Assembly (NCBI RefSeq): GCF_000315915.1
Contig: NC_020186.1
Coordinates: 496,001 to 560,000 of the forward strand
Origin: Henningerozyma blattae CBS 6284
Lineage: Eukaryota; Ascomycota; Saccharomycetes; Saccharomycetales; Saccharomycetaceae
Reading direction: 5' to 3'
DNA length: 64,000 nt
How positions within the stretch are numbered: position 1 is the first letter of the stretch; each line of letters begins with the position of its first letter. The translations under genes were made by a program, and so were the position numbers. Shown here in pieces: positions 33,872-43,361 of this stretch. The notes under the pieces were generated by a model. It ran no database searches and was not told the DNA's origin. It saw only the letters and a list, made by a program, of their open reading frames with translations.

Positions 33872-34936
33872 TCAAAATTTATTATTTTCTTTTAAAATTT
33901 CTTGAATAAAACATTGTAAAACAGAACAATTTAAAAATAATAATAATTTCTGAATCAAGAGCATCTGATTATCATCAGATGTATTTAATGTTAGAATTGG
34001 TTCCGTTGAATATTTATTAAAATCTAAGATTTGGTCTCTGGAAAATCCATTTAAAAATAAAAGAATATCATTATTTTTATCAATAAAGATACCAAAGTTT
34101 AAATTTGTATAATTTGTAAAAAATGGATAATCCATAATTCTTTTCAATTTATGACCTTGTAAAGAATTAGCTTCTAAATTATTGGATTGTCCAAGACAAA
34201 AATCTTTCCATTCATCTTTGAAATCATTTAAGGAAAACGTAGAATTTGTATTTACTTGTCTTACTAGTAAATATTCATCCCATATACTTCTTTTGATATC
34301 AAAATTCTTTAAAATATGTAATCTTGTACAAAATCCATTATATTCAGCTACGTTTGGCAAATAATTCTGAATCAAACTGGAAATGGTTTCAAAAATGTAT
34401 GAGGTGATTTGAATTTCCCAATGTTTTTTGGTTGTATTAGCACTAGTGCAACGATAGATTGGCCTTGAATGTCTTGAATCAATATTTAAATCTGCATTAT
34501 TTGAATTTAAATTTGAATTTGAATTGAAACTAATTTTACTATAAAATTCAAAAACACCGTGTAGATCCCAAATCGAATCCTTGACGAGACTTATCTCTCT
34601 TTTATTATTAAATTGCCATGGATAGAGTAATAATTGCTTATTAACAATAACAAAATGATCTCTTATTAATTTACTTTTGAAAATGGAATTCTCATTTAAC
34701 TCGATGTTACTTTCAACTAAATTAATATTAAATGAATCATAATACAACGAGTTATACACAAATTGGTAATTTGGATTTTCATATAAGAAATTATTTATAT
34801 TAGCAAACCTTGCTGAATCTAATAAATCTCTGTTTATACTTTCATTAAGACAAGTTTCTGAGATTTCATATTCATTAGAAAAATGGGTATTAACATGTTG
34901 ATGATATTCATTTTCTTCTGGTATTTTCAATCCCAT
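33872..34936 (-). CDS. Unidentified protein, intact member of a tandem paralogue pair
   Basis: The frame encodes 354 residues from a good ATG. I do not recognise the family. Visible features are an N-terminal region rich in Asn, Glu and Tyr, a short Asn/Ser repeat (NSNSNLNSNN, about 138-147), a central segment with SIWDEYLLVRQV, and a C-terminal part with LNFGIF and a hydrophobic LLLFLNCSVLQCFIQE helix. These last features are shared in order with the gene at 32521-33562, so the two arose by tandem duplication. There is no signal peptide and no clear membrane segment. AT-rich codons match the surroundings. It lies in a synteny breakpoint next to tRNA-Thr. It may be a fast-evolving lineage-specific gene. 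Confidence 0.75.
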   Translation of the reverse strand: MGLKIPEENEYHQHVNTHFSNEYEISETCLNESINRDLLDSARFANINNFLYENPNYQFVYNSLYYDSFNINLVESNIELNENSIFKSKLIRDHFVIVNKQLLLYPWQFNNKREISLVKDSIWDLHGVFEFYSKISFNSNSNLNSNNADLNIDSRHSRPIYRCTSANTTKKHWEIQITSYIFETISSLIQNYLPNVAEYNGFCTRLHILKNFDIKRSIWDEYLLVRQVNTNSTFSLNDFKDEWKDFCLGQSNNLEANSLQGHKLKRIMDYPFFTNYTNLNFGIFIDKNNDILLFLNGFSRDQILDFNKYSTEPILTLNTSDDNQMLLIQKLLLFLNCSVLQCFIQEILKENNKF

Positions 34937-36522
34937 ATCGTTACAATTTTTTTTATTCTTCTTGAAGTTTACTAAATAGTATTATCTCATTCAAAAATTG
35001 TTATAGAGTACTATTAATTTTTTTTTTTTTTCAAAACTTTTGAATAAAAATTACTTATGTAAATATATAAGCATCAATTACTAACATACAGCCGAAGCTA
35101 AATACTATTTACAGATATAGTATAATTCATTATATGAAATTGTCTAATCTAGAAATTTGTTAATCACTATCAATTTTTACTTGTTTAACCACAAAAATGA
35201 ATCATTTCTTTGAAATAAATTATTATCTTTACTTAAAAAAACAAAAACAAACTTTAATAACTTTTTATCGGATATTTTCTTATTGATTATTCTTAAATCC
35301 ACAAATGGAAATTTACTTAGACGGCAAAATCTCGCTCTAAAAGTAATCTTTGTATTAGTTATTACGTTTACTTAAACTAATAAAATGTCTTGAAAATCTC
35401 GATAAGAAAAGGTTTGAACATCAAATTCGGACTTCGAATTTTTACAACCTCGGAGTTTTTGAATTAGTGGTTCCTTAAGAAAACTTATTAAATAAGCAAA
35501 GAAGTTGAGAAAATCAAAATTTTAGTTTCGTCAGCATGACTCATATATAATCTTTGTGTTTAAGATAGTTACGGATCTATGGAAAGAGCTATTTTGGAAA
35601 TATATCAAGAATGGTGTGACGTGTTAAGAAAAAAATAAAAATAAAAAATTAAATACTTGAATGTTTATATTTCTGTGTGTGCTGTCATAATAACATGATT
35701 AGAGATTTTGGTAAAGGAAACAGTTTACCATATCCAGTGTCTTAGAGATTAATCTATTGAAAAAATTTATTTGGCTTAATTTTTGAATAATTTTCTGTTA
35801 CGTTCAGTAAAGATGGTTTTGATGTACGAAATCCATAGAAACTATATTTACATGGAAAACTTAACGTATAATAACTTTAAAAACCATAATGTTCAAATAT
35901 ACTACTATTGATACAAAACTTGGTAGGATCACTTAAAATACGTGTTAACAAACTCTGTGGTGTAGAGTAAAATCTAGGAAAAATATGGAATATAAATGGG
36001 GGTTAAATAAACTAAGCCATACAAAAGATACTCTATTGTTACTTGGTATTCAGAACCTCTTTCTACGATAAATAGAACCATTCTTCATTATCCAACATGA
36101 TTTTTGCAAAAGTTTCAAATCAATCAGCTAATCATTCCAGAAATTTATTATATAGCTTATTATTGAAGTACAATAAAAATACCATTAGTATCGATGGATT
36201 AAAGTAGTTGTAGATATGCCCATGGATTCTTAAAAGATTTGGGTTCATATTTGTCCTTGCTATTAAATTTTGAAATTTTTTTCTTTCTCTATATACTATC
36301 ACTAAATACGGACGCTTTTAATGAAAATTCTTTACCCTTTGCGTAAGCACGTGAATATTTTTTTTTACCTAAAAGAAATTTTGAAAAATTTTCGTCTCAT
36401 CTCATCTCATCTCATCTCATCGGTTAAATTTATATTTAAATAAAATTAAAAGATTCATATATAAATATATATACAAAAATAAACAATTCTGTAGAGAAAA
36501 GTAAAAAAAAAGACTTATCATC
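34937..36522. other. Gene-free stretch upstream of PUF6
   Basis: This is 1.6 kb without a credible ORF. It contains a CACGTG at about 36349 and the RRPE/PAC array of the PUF6 promoter (separate entry). The rest is AT-rich sequence in a synteny junction; a decayed gene may be present but I cannot identify one. Confidence 0.5.
36382..36421 (+). promoter_or_regulatory. RRPE followed by a five-fold PAC-core (CTCAT) array
   Basis: TGAAAAATTTT at 36382-36392 matches the rRNA-processing element (RRPE). It is followed by five tandem CTCAT units (36396-36420) running into CG, which includes the extended PAC motif CTCATCTCATCG. Together they are the hallmark of ribosome-biogenesis promoters and lie about 100-140 bases upstream of PUF6. 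Confidence 0.7.
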
Positions 36523-38406
36523 ATGACTACAATTAAAAAGAAACAAAATTCTAGTAAACGTTCCTTAAAAGAATCAAAGGATTCTAAGAAAATTAAAAAG
36601 GCAAGAATTTCTATTGAATCTTCTGATGATGATTTAGATTTCATTTCTGACGAAGAACACGCCAATGACAAAGATGTCAGTGAACAAGAAGAAGAAGTAA
36701 ATGATGCAAAGAGTGATGAGGAAAGTGAAGATCAAAACGATGAAGACAGTGGTGAAGAAAGCAATGAAGATACCCCAACTTCCAACGATGATTCTAATGA
36801 CAATCATACTGAACAAAGAAAATTATTAAAAGAAAGAAAATTACAAAGAAAATCTGGTATTCAAGTTCAACAAATCAAGCAATTATGGGAAAAATTACGT
36901 GTGAAATCACCACCTATTCCAAAAGAAATCCGTAACAAACTATGTGGTGAAATTTGGGAATTATCAAAGGATTGTATTAAAGATTTGATTATGAAGCATG
37001 ATTCTTCGAGAGTTGTTCAAACATTAGTCAAATACTGTGATAAAGAACGTCGTGAACAAATTGTTCAATCATTAAAGGGTAATTATTACGTATTGGCCAC
37101 AAGTGCATATGGTAAATATTTATTAGTCAAATTATTACATTATGGGACTAAAGATTCTAGACAAATAATTATTGATGAATTACATGGTTCATTAAGAAAA
37201 TTGATGAGACATCGTGAAGGTGCATACGTGGTTGAAGATTTATTTGTTCTTTATGCTAGTCATGAACAAAAACAACAAATGATTAAAGAATTTTGGGGGG
37301 CTGAATATGCAGTATTTAAGGATTCCTATAAGAATGAAGATATCAAACAAGTTTGTAAGAATACCGAAAAACGAGATATTATTGCTAAGAATTTGATTGG
37401 TACTATTAGTGCATCAATTAACAAAGGCTCTACTGGGTTTCAAATATTACATGCTGCTATGAGAGAATATATCAAAATTATGAATGATGAAGAATGTAGT
37501 GAGATGATTGAATTATTACATGAACAAATTGCAGAATTAGTTCACACACCTGAAGGTTGTGAAGTTGCATGTGTATTAATAGCTCGTGGGAATGCTAAGG
37601 AAAGAAAATCTATTATTCGTGGACTAAAAGCTCATGGTTCTAAATTAATGCAAAATGAATACGGTAATTTGATCTTAATTACATTATTTATGACCGTTGA
37701 TGATACTGTCTTGATGTTTAAAACATTTGGACCTGTCTTGAAGGAAAATTTCGTAGAGATCATCTGTGATAAATATGGTAGAAGACCATTCCTTTATCTA
37801 TTAAAAGAATTGAATGGGAAATATTTTTATCCTCAAATTAAAAAGGATTTACTTAAATATAAAGAAATGAGTCAATCTAAGAAAGATGATAAACAAAGAC
37901 GATTAGAATTACTAGATAAATTTGGTTCATTGATTCTAAGTCAATTGAATAAGAATTTTGAAGACATTATTGAAAATAATTTAGGTATTCAAATGATTCA
38001 AGAAGTTTTACAATGTGAAAGAATATATGAAGAAGATAAGATCGCTACATTAATTGAAAAGATAATCAAGACTGGCATGAAAGATGATTCTATGTATTGT
38101 AGATTATTAAAGAGTTTAATACAAGGTGGTTGTTGGAATAATCAATTAAAACAATTAGAACCATTCAAGAAGATTGAAAACCTTGTTGGTGTTGAATTTG
38201 GTGTTAAATTATTCAATGAAGTTATTGAAGGTAATATTTTAGAATGGATTGAAAATGAAGATTGTTCATTCTGTATTGTATCATTATATGAAACTTTACA
38301 TGGCAAAAAAGAAGGTGAAGGATTTGAAAAAGAATTAAAAGAAGTTGATTTACAAAATGTAGAGAGTAAAGGTGGTAAGTTGTTGTTAAAGTTGATGAAC
38401 AACTAA
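36523..38406 (+). CDS. PUF6: Pumilio-family protein Puf6 (ribosome biogenesis, ASH1 mRNA repression)
   Basis: Puf6 works in 60S subunit assembly in the nucleolus and represses translation of ASH1 mRNA. The 627-residue protein (656 in S. cerevisiae) has a Lys-rich N-terminus with ARISIESSDDD, a Glu/Asp/Ser-rich acidic stretch (about 34-95), then a string of Puf-type helical repeats from about residue 120 to the end. Typical repeat cores are visible, such as SSRVVQTLVKYCD, AYGKYLLVKLLHYG, GAYVVEDLF and EYGNLILITLF. It converges with IZH1, as YDR496C does relative to YDR492W once the intervening genes are removed. The promoter supports a ribosome-biogenesis role. Confidence 0.95.
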   Translation: MTTIKKKQNSSKRSLKESKDSKKIKKARISIESSDDDLDFISDEEHANDKDVSEQEEEVNDAKSDEESEDQNDEDSGEESNEDTPTSNDDSNDNHTEQRKLLKERKLQRKSGIQVQQIKQLWEKLRVKSPPIPKEIRNKLCGEIWELSKDCIKDLIMKHDSSRVVQTLVKYCDKERREQIVQSLKGNYYVLATSAYGKYLLVKLLHYGTKDSRQIIIDELHGSLRKLMRHREGAYVVEDLFVLYASHEQKQQMIKEFWGAEYAVFKDSYKNEDIKQVCKNTEKRDIIAKNLIGTISASINKGSTGFQILHAAMREYIKIMNDEECSEMIELLHEQIAELVHTPEGCEVACVLIARGNAKERKSIIRGLKAHGSKLMQNEYGNLILITLFMTVDDTVLMFKTFGPVLKENFVEIICDKYGRRPFLYLLKELNGKYFYPQIKKDLLKYKEMSQSKKDDKQRRLELLDKFGSLILSQLNKNFEDIIENNLGIQMIQEVLQCERIYEEDKIATLIEKIIKTGMKDDSMYCRLLKSLIQGGCWNNQLKQLEPFKKIENLVGVEFGVKLFNEVIEGNILEWIENEDCSFCIVSLYETLHGKKEGEGFEKELKEVDLQNVESKGGKLLLKLMNN

Positions 38407-38471
38407 GGGATGAATGTATAAGTGTATGTATGAACGTATATATATATATATTAATAGTTACAATGTAAAAT

Positions 38472-39452
38472 TTATAATTTTTGCTTCCTAGTAGCTAGGA
38501 GAAAAGAATGCATAAAATAATAAGAACCTACTAAAGCTCTTAAATGTAATAAAGAACCTAAGACAACAAAGATGTGGAACCATTGATGAGAATTTCCAAT
38601 ATTATCGAATTTCCCTGGTGCGAAAACTTCTGGTATTCTATAACCGTATAATAAGGCACCAATAACATAACAAATCAGTTCTAAAGTGAGTGAAGGTAAT
38701 TGAACTCTTTGCCAAACCTCAGGAAATCCAAATATATTAATACCTGTAATTAAAGGGATAAGTCCACTACCTGCAAAAGCAATAAAGAATAAAGCTCTAA
38801 CGTGTTTCCAATCTCTTGTATTAAATTTTTCCATAGTGACAAAAACTGTGCAAGTGATAGCCAATATAAAAGTCGATATAGCAAAGAATTTGAAATAATT
38901 GAAATGATCTCTATAACCAAAATATAATAATGAAATTGTGGAGCATGTAATTAGACAGATGATTCCTATATAATCCATCTTACTCCAAATATCAGATTGT
39001 GATTGCGAATGCTGTTTTAAACAATGGAAACATGAGCTCAGAGTAAGACAAGTGGCCGCACCTAATAAATATATATCTAGGACTAAATAATCGTGTAAAG
39101 TAGTTGTGGGAAAACTTGGTAAATAAATTAAATTTGTAAAGAAAAATACTAATAATAATAAATAAATGGCTGCAGAAATACCATGAGAATAAATGTTTAT
39201 AGTTTCGTTATGGAAGAAAGTTAAAGAACGTAAACATAGTTTCCAAGAGTTTGTTTCTCTAATATAACCTGTTAGGATCATTTCATTATCTTGTTGCCAA
39301 GAGGGCAATTCTTCATACGTGTATAAAAGAGTATCAGTGATTTTTTGCTTGACATCTTCAGCCGCTTGAGATAGAATAGACGATATAGATTTGGATCTAT
39401 GGTGAGTGAGAGGAGACGATGAGTGTGCGTTCGCACCGGTGGATTGTTGCAT
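38472..39452 (-). CDS. IZH1: PAQR-family membrane protein Izh1/Izh4-like
   Basis: This is a seven-helix membrane protein of the adiponectin-receptor (PAQR) family; the yeast Izh proteins affect zinc and sterol homeostasis. The 326 residues include a Ser/His-rich N-terminus, the ELPSWQQDNEMILTGYIRE signature (about 48-66) and FHNETINIYSHGISAAIYL with the first conserved histidine. The SSCFHC motif and a C-terminal SHQWFHIFVVLGSLLHLRAL carry the other metal-binding histidines. Seven hydrophobic segments can be counted from about residue 93. In S. cerevisiae IZH1 (YDR492W) lies near PUF6 and PKH1, and its duplicate IZH4 (YOL101C) is next to PKH2; both fit this place and orientation, so the exact symbol is uncertain. 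Confidence 0.93.
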   Translation of the reverse strand: MQQSTGANAHSSSPLTHHRSKSISSILSQAAEDVKQKITDTLLYTYEELPSWQQDNEMILTGYIRETNSWKLCLRSLTFFHNETINIYSHGISAAIYLLLLVFFFTNLIYLPSFPTTTLHDYLVLDIYLLGAATCLTLSSCFHCLKQHSQSQSDIWSKMDYIGIICLITCSTISLLYFGYRDHFNYFKFFAISTFILAITCTVFVTMEKFNTRDWKHVRALFFIAFAGSGLIPLITGINIFGFPEVWQRVQLPSLTLELICYVIGALLYGYRIPEVFAPGKFDNIGNSHQWFHIFVVLGSLLHLRALVGSYYFMHSFLLATRKQKL

Positions 39453-39630
39453 GGGGACTTGGATGTTTTATGTATTTTTTTTATATTTTTAAGTAAAAAA
39501 AGAATTTTAAAATGTTTGTATATCTATATGAGATATGACCATATATATAACTACATTAGAGGTTATATTTTCATACGTTATCTCCTATAATTTGACATTT
39601 AATTTCCTTTATTTTTTTTCCAGTCGATCG

Positions 39631-39735
39631 ATGACCTACTCCGAGATCATGTGGTACGATGGACAGCCAAAGAAGCGCAAACGCGACGATAAAAAGCAGC
39701 TAAACGAGAAGGTTGAGCAGTTGTTGTTGCAGTAG
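39631..39735 (+). CDS. Possible 34-residue basic peptide overlapping the next ORF antisense
   Basis: An ATG at 39631 opens 34 codons with varied, non-AT-biased codon use, encoding MTYSEIMWYDG then a basic KKRKR stretch and a Gln/Leu-rich end. It overlaps the 3' end of the ORF on the other strand, so only one of the two is likely to be constrained here. TTTTTTTTCCAG lies just upstream and looks like a 3' splice site, so it could also be a last exon. No family recognised. Confidence 0.2.
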   Translation: MTYSEIMWYDGQPKKRKRDDKKQLNEKVEQLLLQ

Positions 39736-40102
39736 TAATTTTAGTAGTAGTGGTAGTGACAAGAATGGGTTCAACAGGGATAAGAGTATGTGATGTTGGG
39801 AGTTGTGGAGAAGAACATCGAGATTCTGAGTTGTTTAGCGTTGTAAAATATTCCAACAATTCACTATTGAGAGTTGATCCAGTATCTTCCAACCCCCAAG
39901 GTCTTCTTGAACGATGCTCGTTTTGTCTACGATGCACTCTTCTACGTGCAGTTAAAGGCTTCTCCCAAGTCCATAGTCGTCCTTGCTTGTGCCGTTGGAA
40001 CCCTAATATATGCTCTGCGTTTTTATATACTTCTAAATCGTAACCAGTGAGTTGAATTTCATCAACATTGCTGCAATATAGGCGTTTGCTAGAATGAAAC
40101 AT
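39647..40102 (-). CDS. Orphan small protein, 151 residues
   Basis: The frame starts at a proper ATG and is less AT-biased than its neighbours. The first 95 residues look like real protein: Tyr, Trp and acidic residues (EIQLTGYDLEVYKNAEHIL, GRLWTWEKPL), an Arg-rich centre (ARRRVHRRQNEHRSRR) and NSELLEYFTTLN. The tail is low-complexity Thr-rich sequence and less convincing. No signal peptide, membrane segment or known domain is seen. It lies between IZH1 and the metallothionein, where S. cerevisiae has only a dubious ORF (YDR491C). It could be a fast-evolving or lineage-specific gene. Confidence 0.5.
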   Translation of the reverse strand: MFHSSKRLYCSNVDEIQLTGYDLEVYKNAEHILGFQRHKQGRLWTWEKPLTARRRVHRRQNEHRSRRPWGLEDTGSTLNSELLEYFTTLNNSESRCSSPQLPTSHTLIPVEPILVTTTTTKITTATTTAQPSRLAAFYRRVCASLAVHRTT

Positions 40103-41450
40103 TATGTTATAAAGTGAAGGGGAAAGGTGGGTAATTGGGCTGGATCAAGAGGGATCTTTGAATGGCAATTTTGTTTATTGAAGATACTTTTATAAAGACG
40201 GCTGTATTTGTGACGCGATGAGTTTGTGGCGCTGTCAATGGTAAGCGAATATTGCAATTGCAATTGCAATTAACAAAAGAACGTGGATGCAGAAAAATTG
40301 ACAGATAATCACCATGGTAACGGGTACTTATCTTGACATAATTTGTGTACCAAGATATTAGCCAAAAGATAATTATATCGTGATGTAACACATTTATTTG
40401 AATTTGAACAGAATTATATAAATATGATTAAAATATTGCTCTCCAACAATATTCCTCTGATTGTAACCTGGCAGGTTATGAGCCCTGGTTATATGTAATA
40501 GTTTTTACCAGCTGTTATTTCAAGTAATCATTGAAACAATATTCTAAAATAAATATTCTCTTCTCATATCAATATATACATTGTAAAAATGGACTGTGTT
40601 ACTAATAAAAATATTGTAAATCTGTTGAATATATAGTAATACCTTAACTTTTGAAGACATGGTAATGATTACCCTAGAAAACTTAGAGCTAATAAAAAGA
40701 AAAACTTTTGCGGTATTTTAAGAGAAGATTATCTATATTATCCTTAATATTGGACAAAAACAGAACACAGATATGTTATTCTAAATTGCAGAAAGCATAG
40801 AATATAAGCTTCTCTAACTATGTTTACAAATTACGTTACATTCTTGATAAATATTATTCTTATTATATAAACAATACTTGCAGTTCCAAACAAAGTATTT
40901 CTGTATATTTAATCCAATTGTTTATTTACCCAATATTCCAAGTGTTTTCTATTAGTTACTTATAAGGTTTCGGTCCCGTATTTGTACTCTTTGATTAGTC
41001 TGGGCATAAAATAAAAATGAGAAAATCTATTTAAAAAAAATCTTGGTAAAATTCTGCGTTTCTCTTCTATTACCATTTTGTTTCTCAAACCCGCAATTTA
41101 ATTTTCTTCTTTTTTGTATGCAACCTGTAAGACGAAACAACTTTTTGATTTGTTTCCGCTTTTTATTCCCAAGCACGTGATATAAAAATGTATATATTCC
41201 TTTCTCTTTGTTATAACAATAATCGTATCACATAACTTATATATGACCTACACAAAGAAATGTATTGATCTTTAATATTTTTGGATAGACAGAGTTTTTA
41301 TAAACAAAAATAAAAGGTGATAAAATATATTAAAACTATTGAGTTGTTATATATATATATGCTAAATAGAATTAAAAATTTTGAATAACTGCCTAGCATG
41401 CTGAGAAAATACACGCAAAACTAGTAATCATAAATATTTTTTAAAAAAAA
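40103..41450. other. Intergenic, orphan ORF to metallothionein
   Basis: 1.35 kb without an ORF. At 40241-40270 is a short (TTGCAA)n-type palindromic repeat. At 40474-40487 is an exact 14-base complement of the initiator tRNA anticodon stem-loop, preceded by CA (separate entry). A CACGTG lies at about 41175. The metallothionein 3' UTR occupies the right end. Confidence 0.5.
40472..40492 (+). other. Half-tRNA primer-binding-site-like sequence
   Basis: CA followed by GGTTATGAGCCCTG (40474-40487) matches the complement of the initiator tRNA-Met anticodon stem-loop, the primer site used by Ty5/copia-type retroelements. A near copy sits on the minus strand at 21858-21871 with shared flanking bases. 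No LTR or coding remnant could be defined around it. Confidence 0.3.
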
Positions 41451-41831
41451 TTAGCATGAACATTTCTTCTTTGTAGGACATTTGCATTGTTCACATTTGC
41501 ATGGAGAACAAGAGCCGCATGTGGCTGGGGCACAAGCACAAGCTTGGCATGTACAACCTGCATCTTTACTTCCATTACATTTGCAGGAAACCTTCTTTTC
41601 ATAAGTGCATCCACAATCACCCTTTTTCTCAGCACATTTACAATTCTTAGATTTTCCGGAGCAGTCACAGTTATAGTTGTTCTTTTTAGAGCATTTACAA
41701 TCAGAGAATTTACAATCTATGCAGTTGCATGATTTCCCTGGACACTGAGTGCATTCACATGATGTGCATTCACAAACAGTACATTGGCAATCTTGACAGT
41801 TGTTACAATTTGGATTATTAGTTGAAGACAT
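41451..41831 (-). CDS. Large cysteine-rich metallothionein
   Basis: The 126-residue protein contains 34 cysteines (27 percent), almost all in CxC or CxxC pairs, with many Lys, Ser, Asn and Gln and hardly any aromatic or large hydrophobic residues. This is the composition of a metallothionein that binds Cu(I), Zn or Cd in cytosolic thiolate clusters. It is roughly twice the size of S. cerevisiae Cup1 (61) or Crs5 (69). The N-terminal half is spaced as CxxCxxCxC, the middle uses CxC pairs separated by Lys/Asn linkers, and the end returns to CxxCxxCxC. That suggests two or three metal domains or an internal duplication. S. cerevisiae has no counterpart between IZH1 and PKH1. The start ATG at 41831 is clear, and the GCTG cluster upstream supports copper control. 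Confidence 0.88.
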   Translation of the reverse strand: MSSTNNPNCNNCQDCQCTVCECTSCECTQCPGKSCNCIDCKFSDCKCSKKNNYNCDCSGKSKNCKCAEKKGDCGCTYEKKVSCKCNGSKDAGCTCQACACAPATCGSCSPCKCEQCKCPTKKKCSC

Positions 41832-43361
41832 TATTGAAAGTTTTTCTGTTAGTTGTATTATTTTCTTAATGATATTTTATTCTTTAGACAAAGAAGACTA
41901 AACTTCAAACATAGTTCTTCAAAAATCAAATATCTTGGGTTTCTTTTATATCAATTAATTTTTACTAACTTCTCATTGCGTATATTTGCTGTCACATCAG
42001 CAATAAGTGCGAAGCTCTACAGCAAATCTATCGCGCCAGCAAAACTCCGTAACTTAGCATACCAGTAAAAGTCTCTCAAACGGGTAGTTTGATTGAGGAT
42101 TGGTTAACCATTGCTTAGTTCAAACTCCATATTTAATTTAAGATTCTTCTAGAATTGATTCACTTGAAATTTTTTAAAGATAATAAATACGCAATGACTT
42201 CCAATTGTGAGAATCTCTATTAAATTATACAAGATATTTAAAATTATTTGACTATGGGTATAATTTTTATCAAATGTTAAAAATTCAACAATCATATTTT
42301 GTCACCTTTGTCTATGCAAATGTTGCCAGGGGGGAGAAATTATATTCTTCCAAGAAACTTCCTAGTTTGCAAGTAAAGAAAGAAAAAAAATATAAACTAA
42401 ATATATAACTTGGAAGTTGACAAGTATATTAAGTTTAAGCTCTACAGCGAACCAGTTGGAAAAATAAAGTGGACGAAAAATTTATTTAATAATGCTTTTT
42501 TGCCACCACTCCAGAGGTAAAGACGTTTCTATACGGAACCGTTCGCTATATCAAAGCAGACTAATACGATAAACATTGAATATTTGTTACTACTTTTTAC
42601 CTTACAACACAGTGCCAGAAGCCTATTCTGTGATAGATACTTTTAATACTGATGTACTCATCACTGCATTATGCCAGATTATAATAAATTACCAATTAAA
42701 TACAGTTTGCGGGACCAATAGTACTGGAAAAAGTAGATACTCAACTCTTCTACCTTGTGTCAAACCCAAGAGTCTAAATTGCATGACGAATTGCTATATT
42801 AAAAGCTCATTCTATTACTGGCTAATAAATTTGTATATTCCAAACAATAAAGGTTGCCTGAGAGTTGGTCAAATACATCTGAAAAACACTTAAAAAAATA
42901 GTATAGATTCCAGCACAAATTCAATAACAACAGTCCAGCATAGACAATTGCTACTTCAGTCTGATAAAAACACTATTATAAAATTCACAATCCAATTTTT
43001 GATAACCATAATCCATATTGCAAATACATCTCGCCCTAAACAGATTTTATATTTTAAATATGCAAGAATATGTCAAGACAAGCTAGATCGTACAATATGA
43101 ACACGCAAATTAGTACCCTTTTGGGCAAACACAATTACCTCTAATTTAAAAAAAAAAACAAAAATTAAAAGCAAATTTCATTTGCCAAGCTGGCAAATAA
43201 ATAAAGGTGAATAATTTATTATAAAGAGAAAATATATTACAAAAAAGGTTTTATTACAAAGTGTTACGGAGTTACCCCTGGCCAGGCACGCTCGGCCGTA
43301 TTTATAGCACGCGGCTTGTGATTGAGTCAAACTTAACAGAACCAGTGTAGCTCACGTACGC
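41832..43361. other. Divergent metallothionein-PKH intergenic region
   Basis: 1.5 kb. It holds the GCTG cluster near 42 kb, a 12-base repeat AAGCTCTACAGC at 42012-42023 and again at 42437-42448, a perfect PACE element (TTTGCCACC, 42499-42507) and a GC-richer core promoter for the kinase at about 43262-43361. The open frame near 42576-42893 lacks an ATG at its head and is not considered a gene. Confidence 0.55.
41985..42043. promoter_or_regulatory. Cluster of four metal-response-like GCTG elements
   Basis: TTTGCTG occurs at 41985-41991, and its complement CAGCAA(A/T) at 41998-42004, 42020-42026 and 42037-42043, spaced 13-22 bases apart, 155-215 bases upstream of the metallothionein. The second matches the full Ace1/Amt1 consensus HTHNNGCTGD; the others match the T-rich plus GCTG core. 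Copper regulation is inferred. Confidence 0.55.

Noticed and set aside
42576..42893. 105-codon plus-strand frame between the metallothionein and the kinase
   Set aside because: It begins at TTG, shows no family resemblance and lies in a divergent promoter region.
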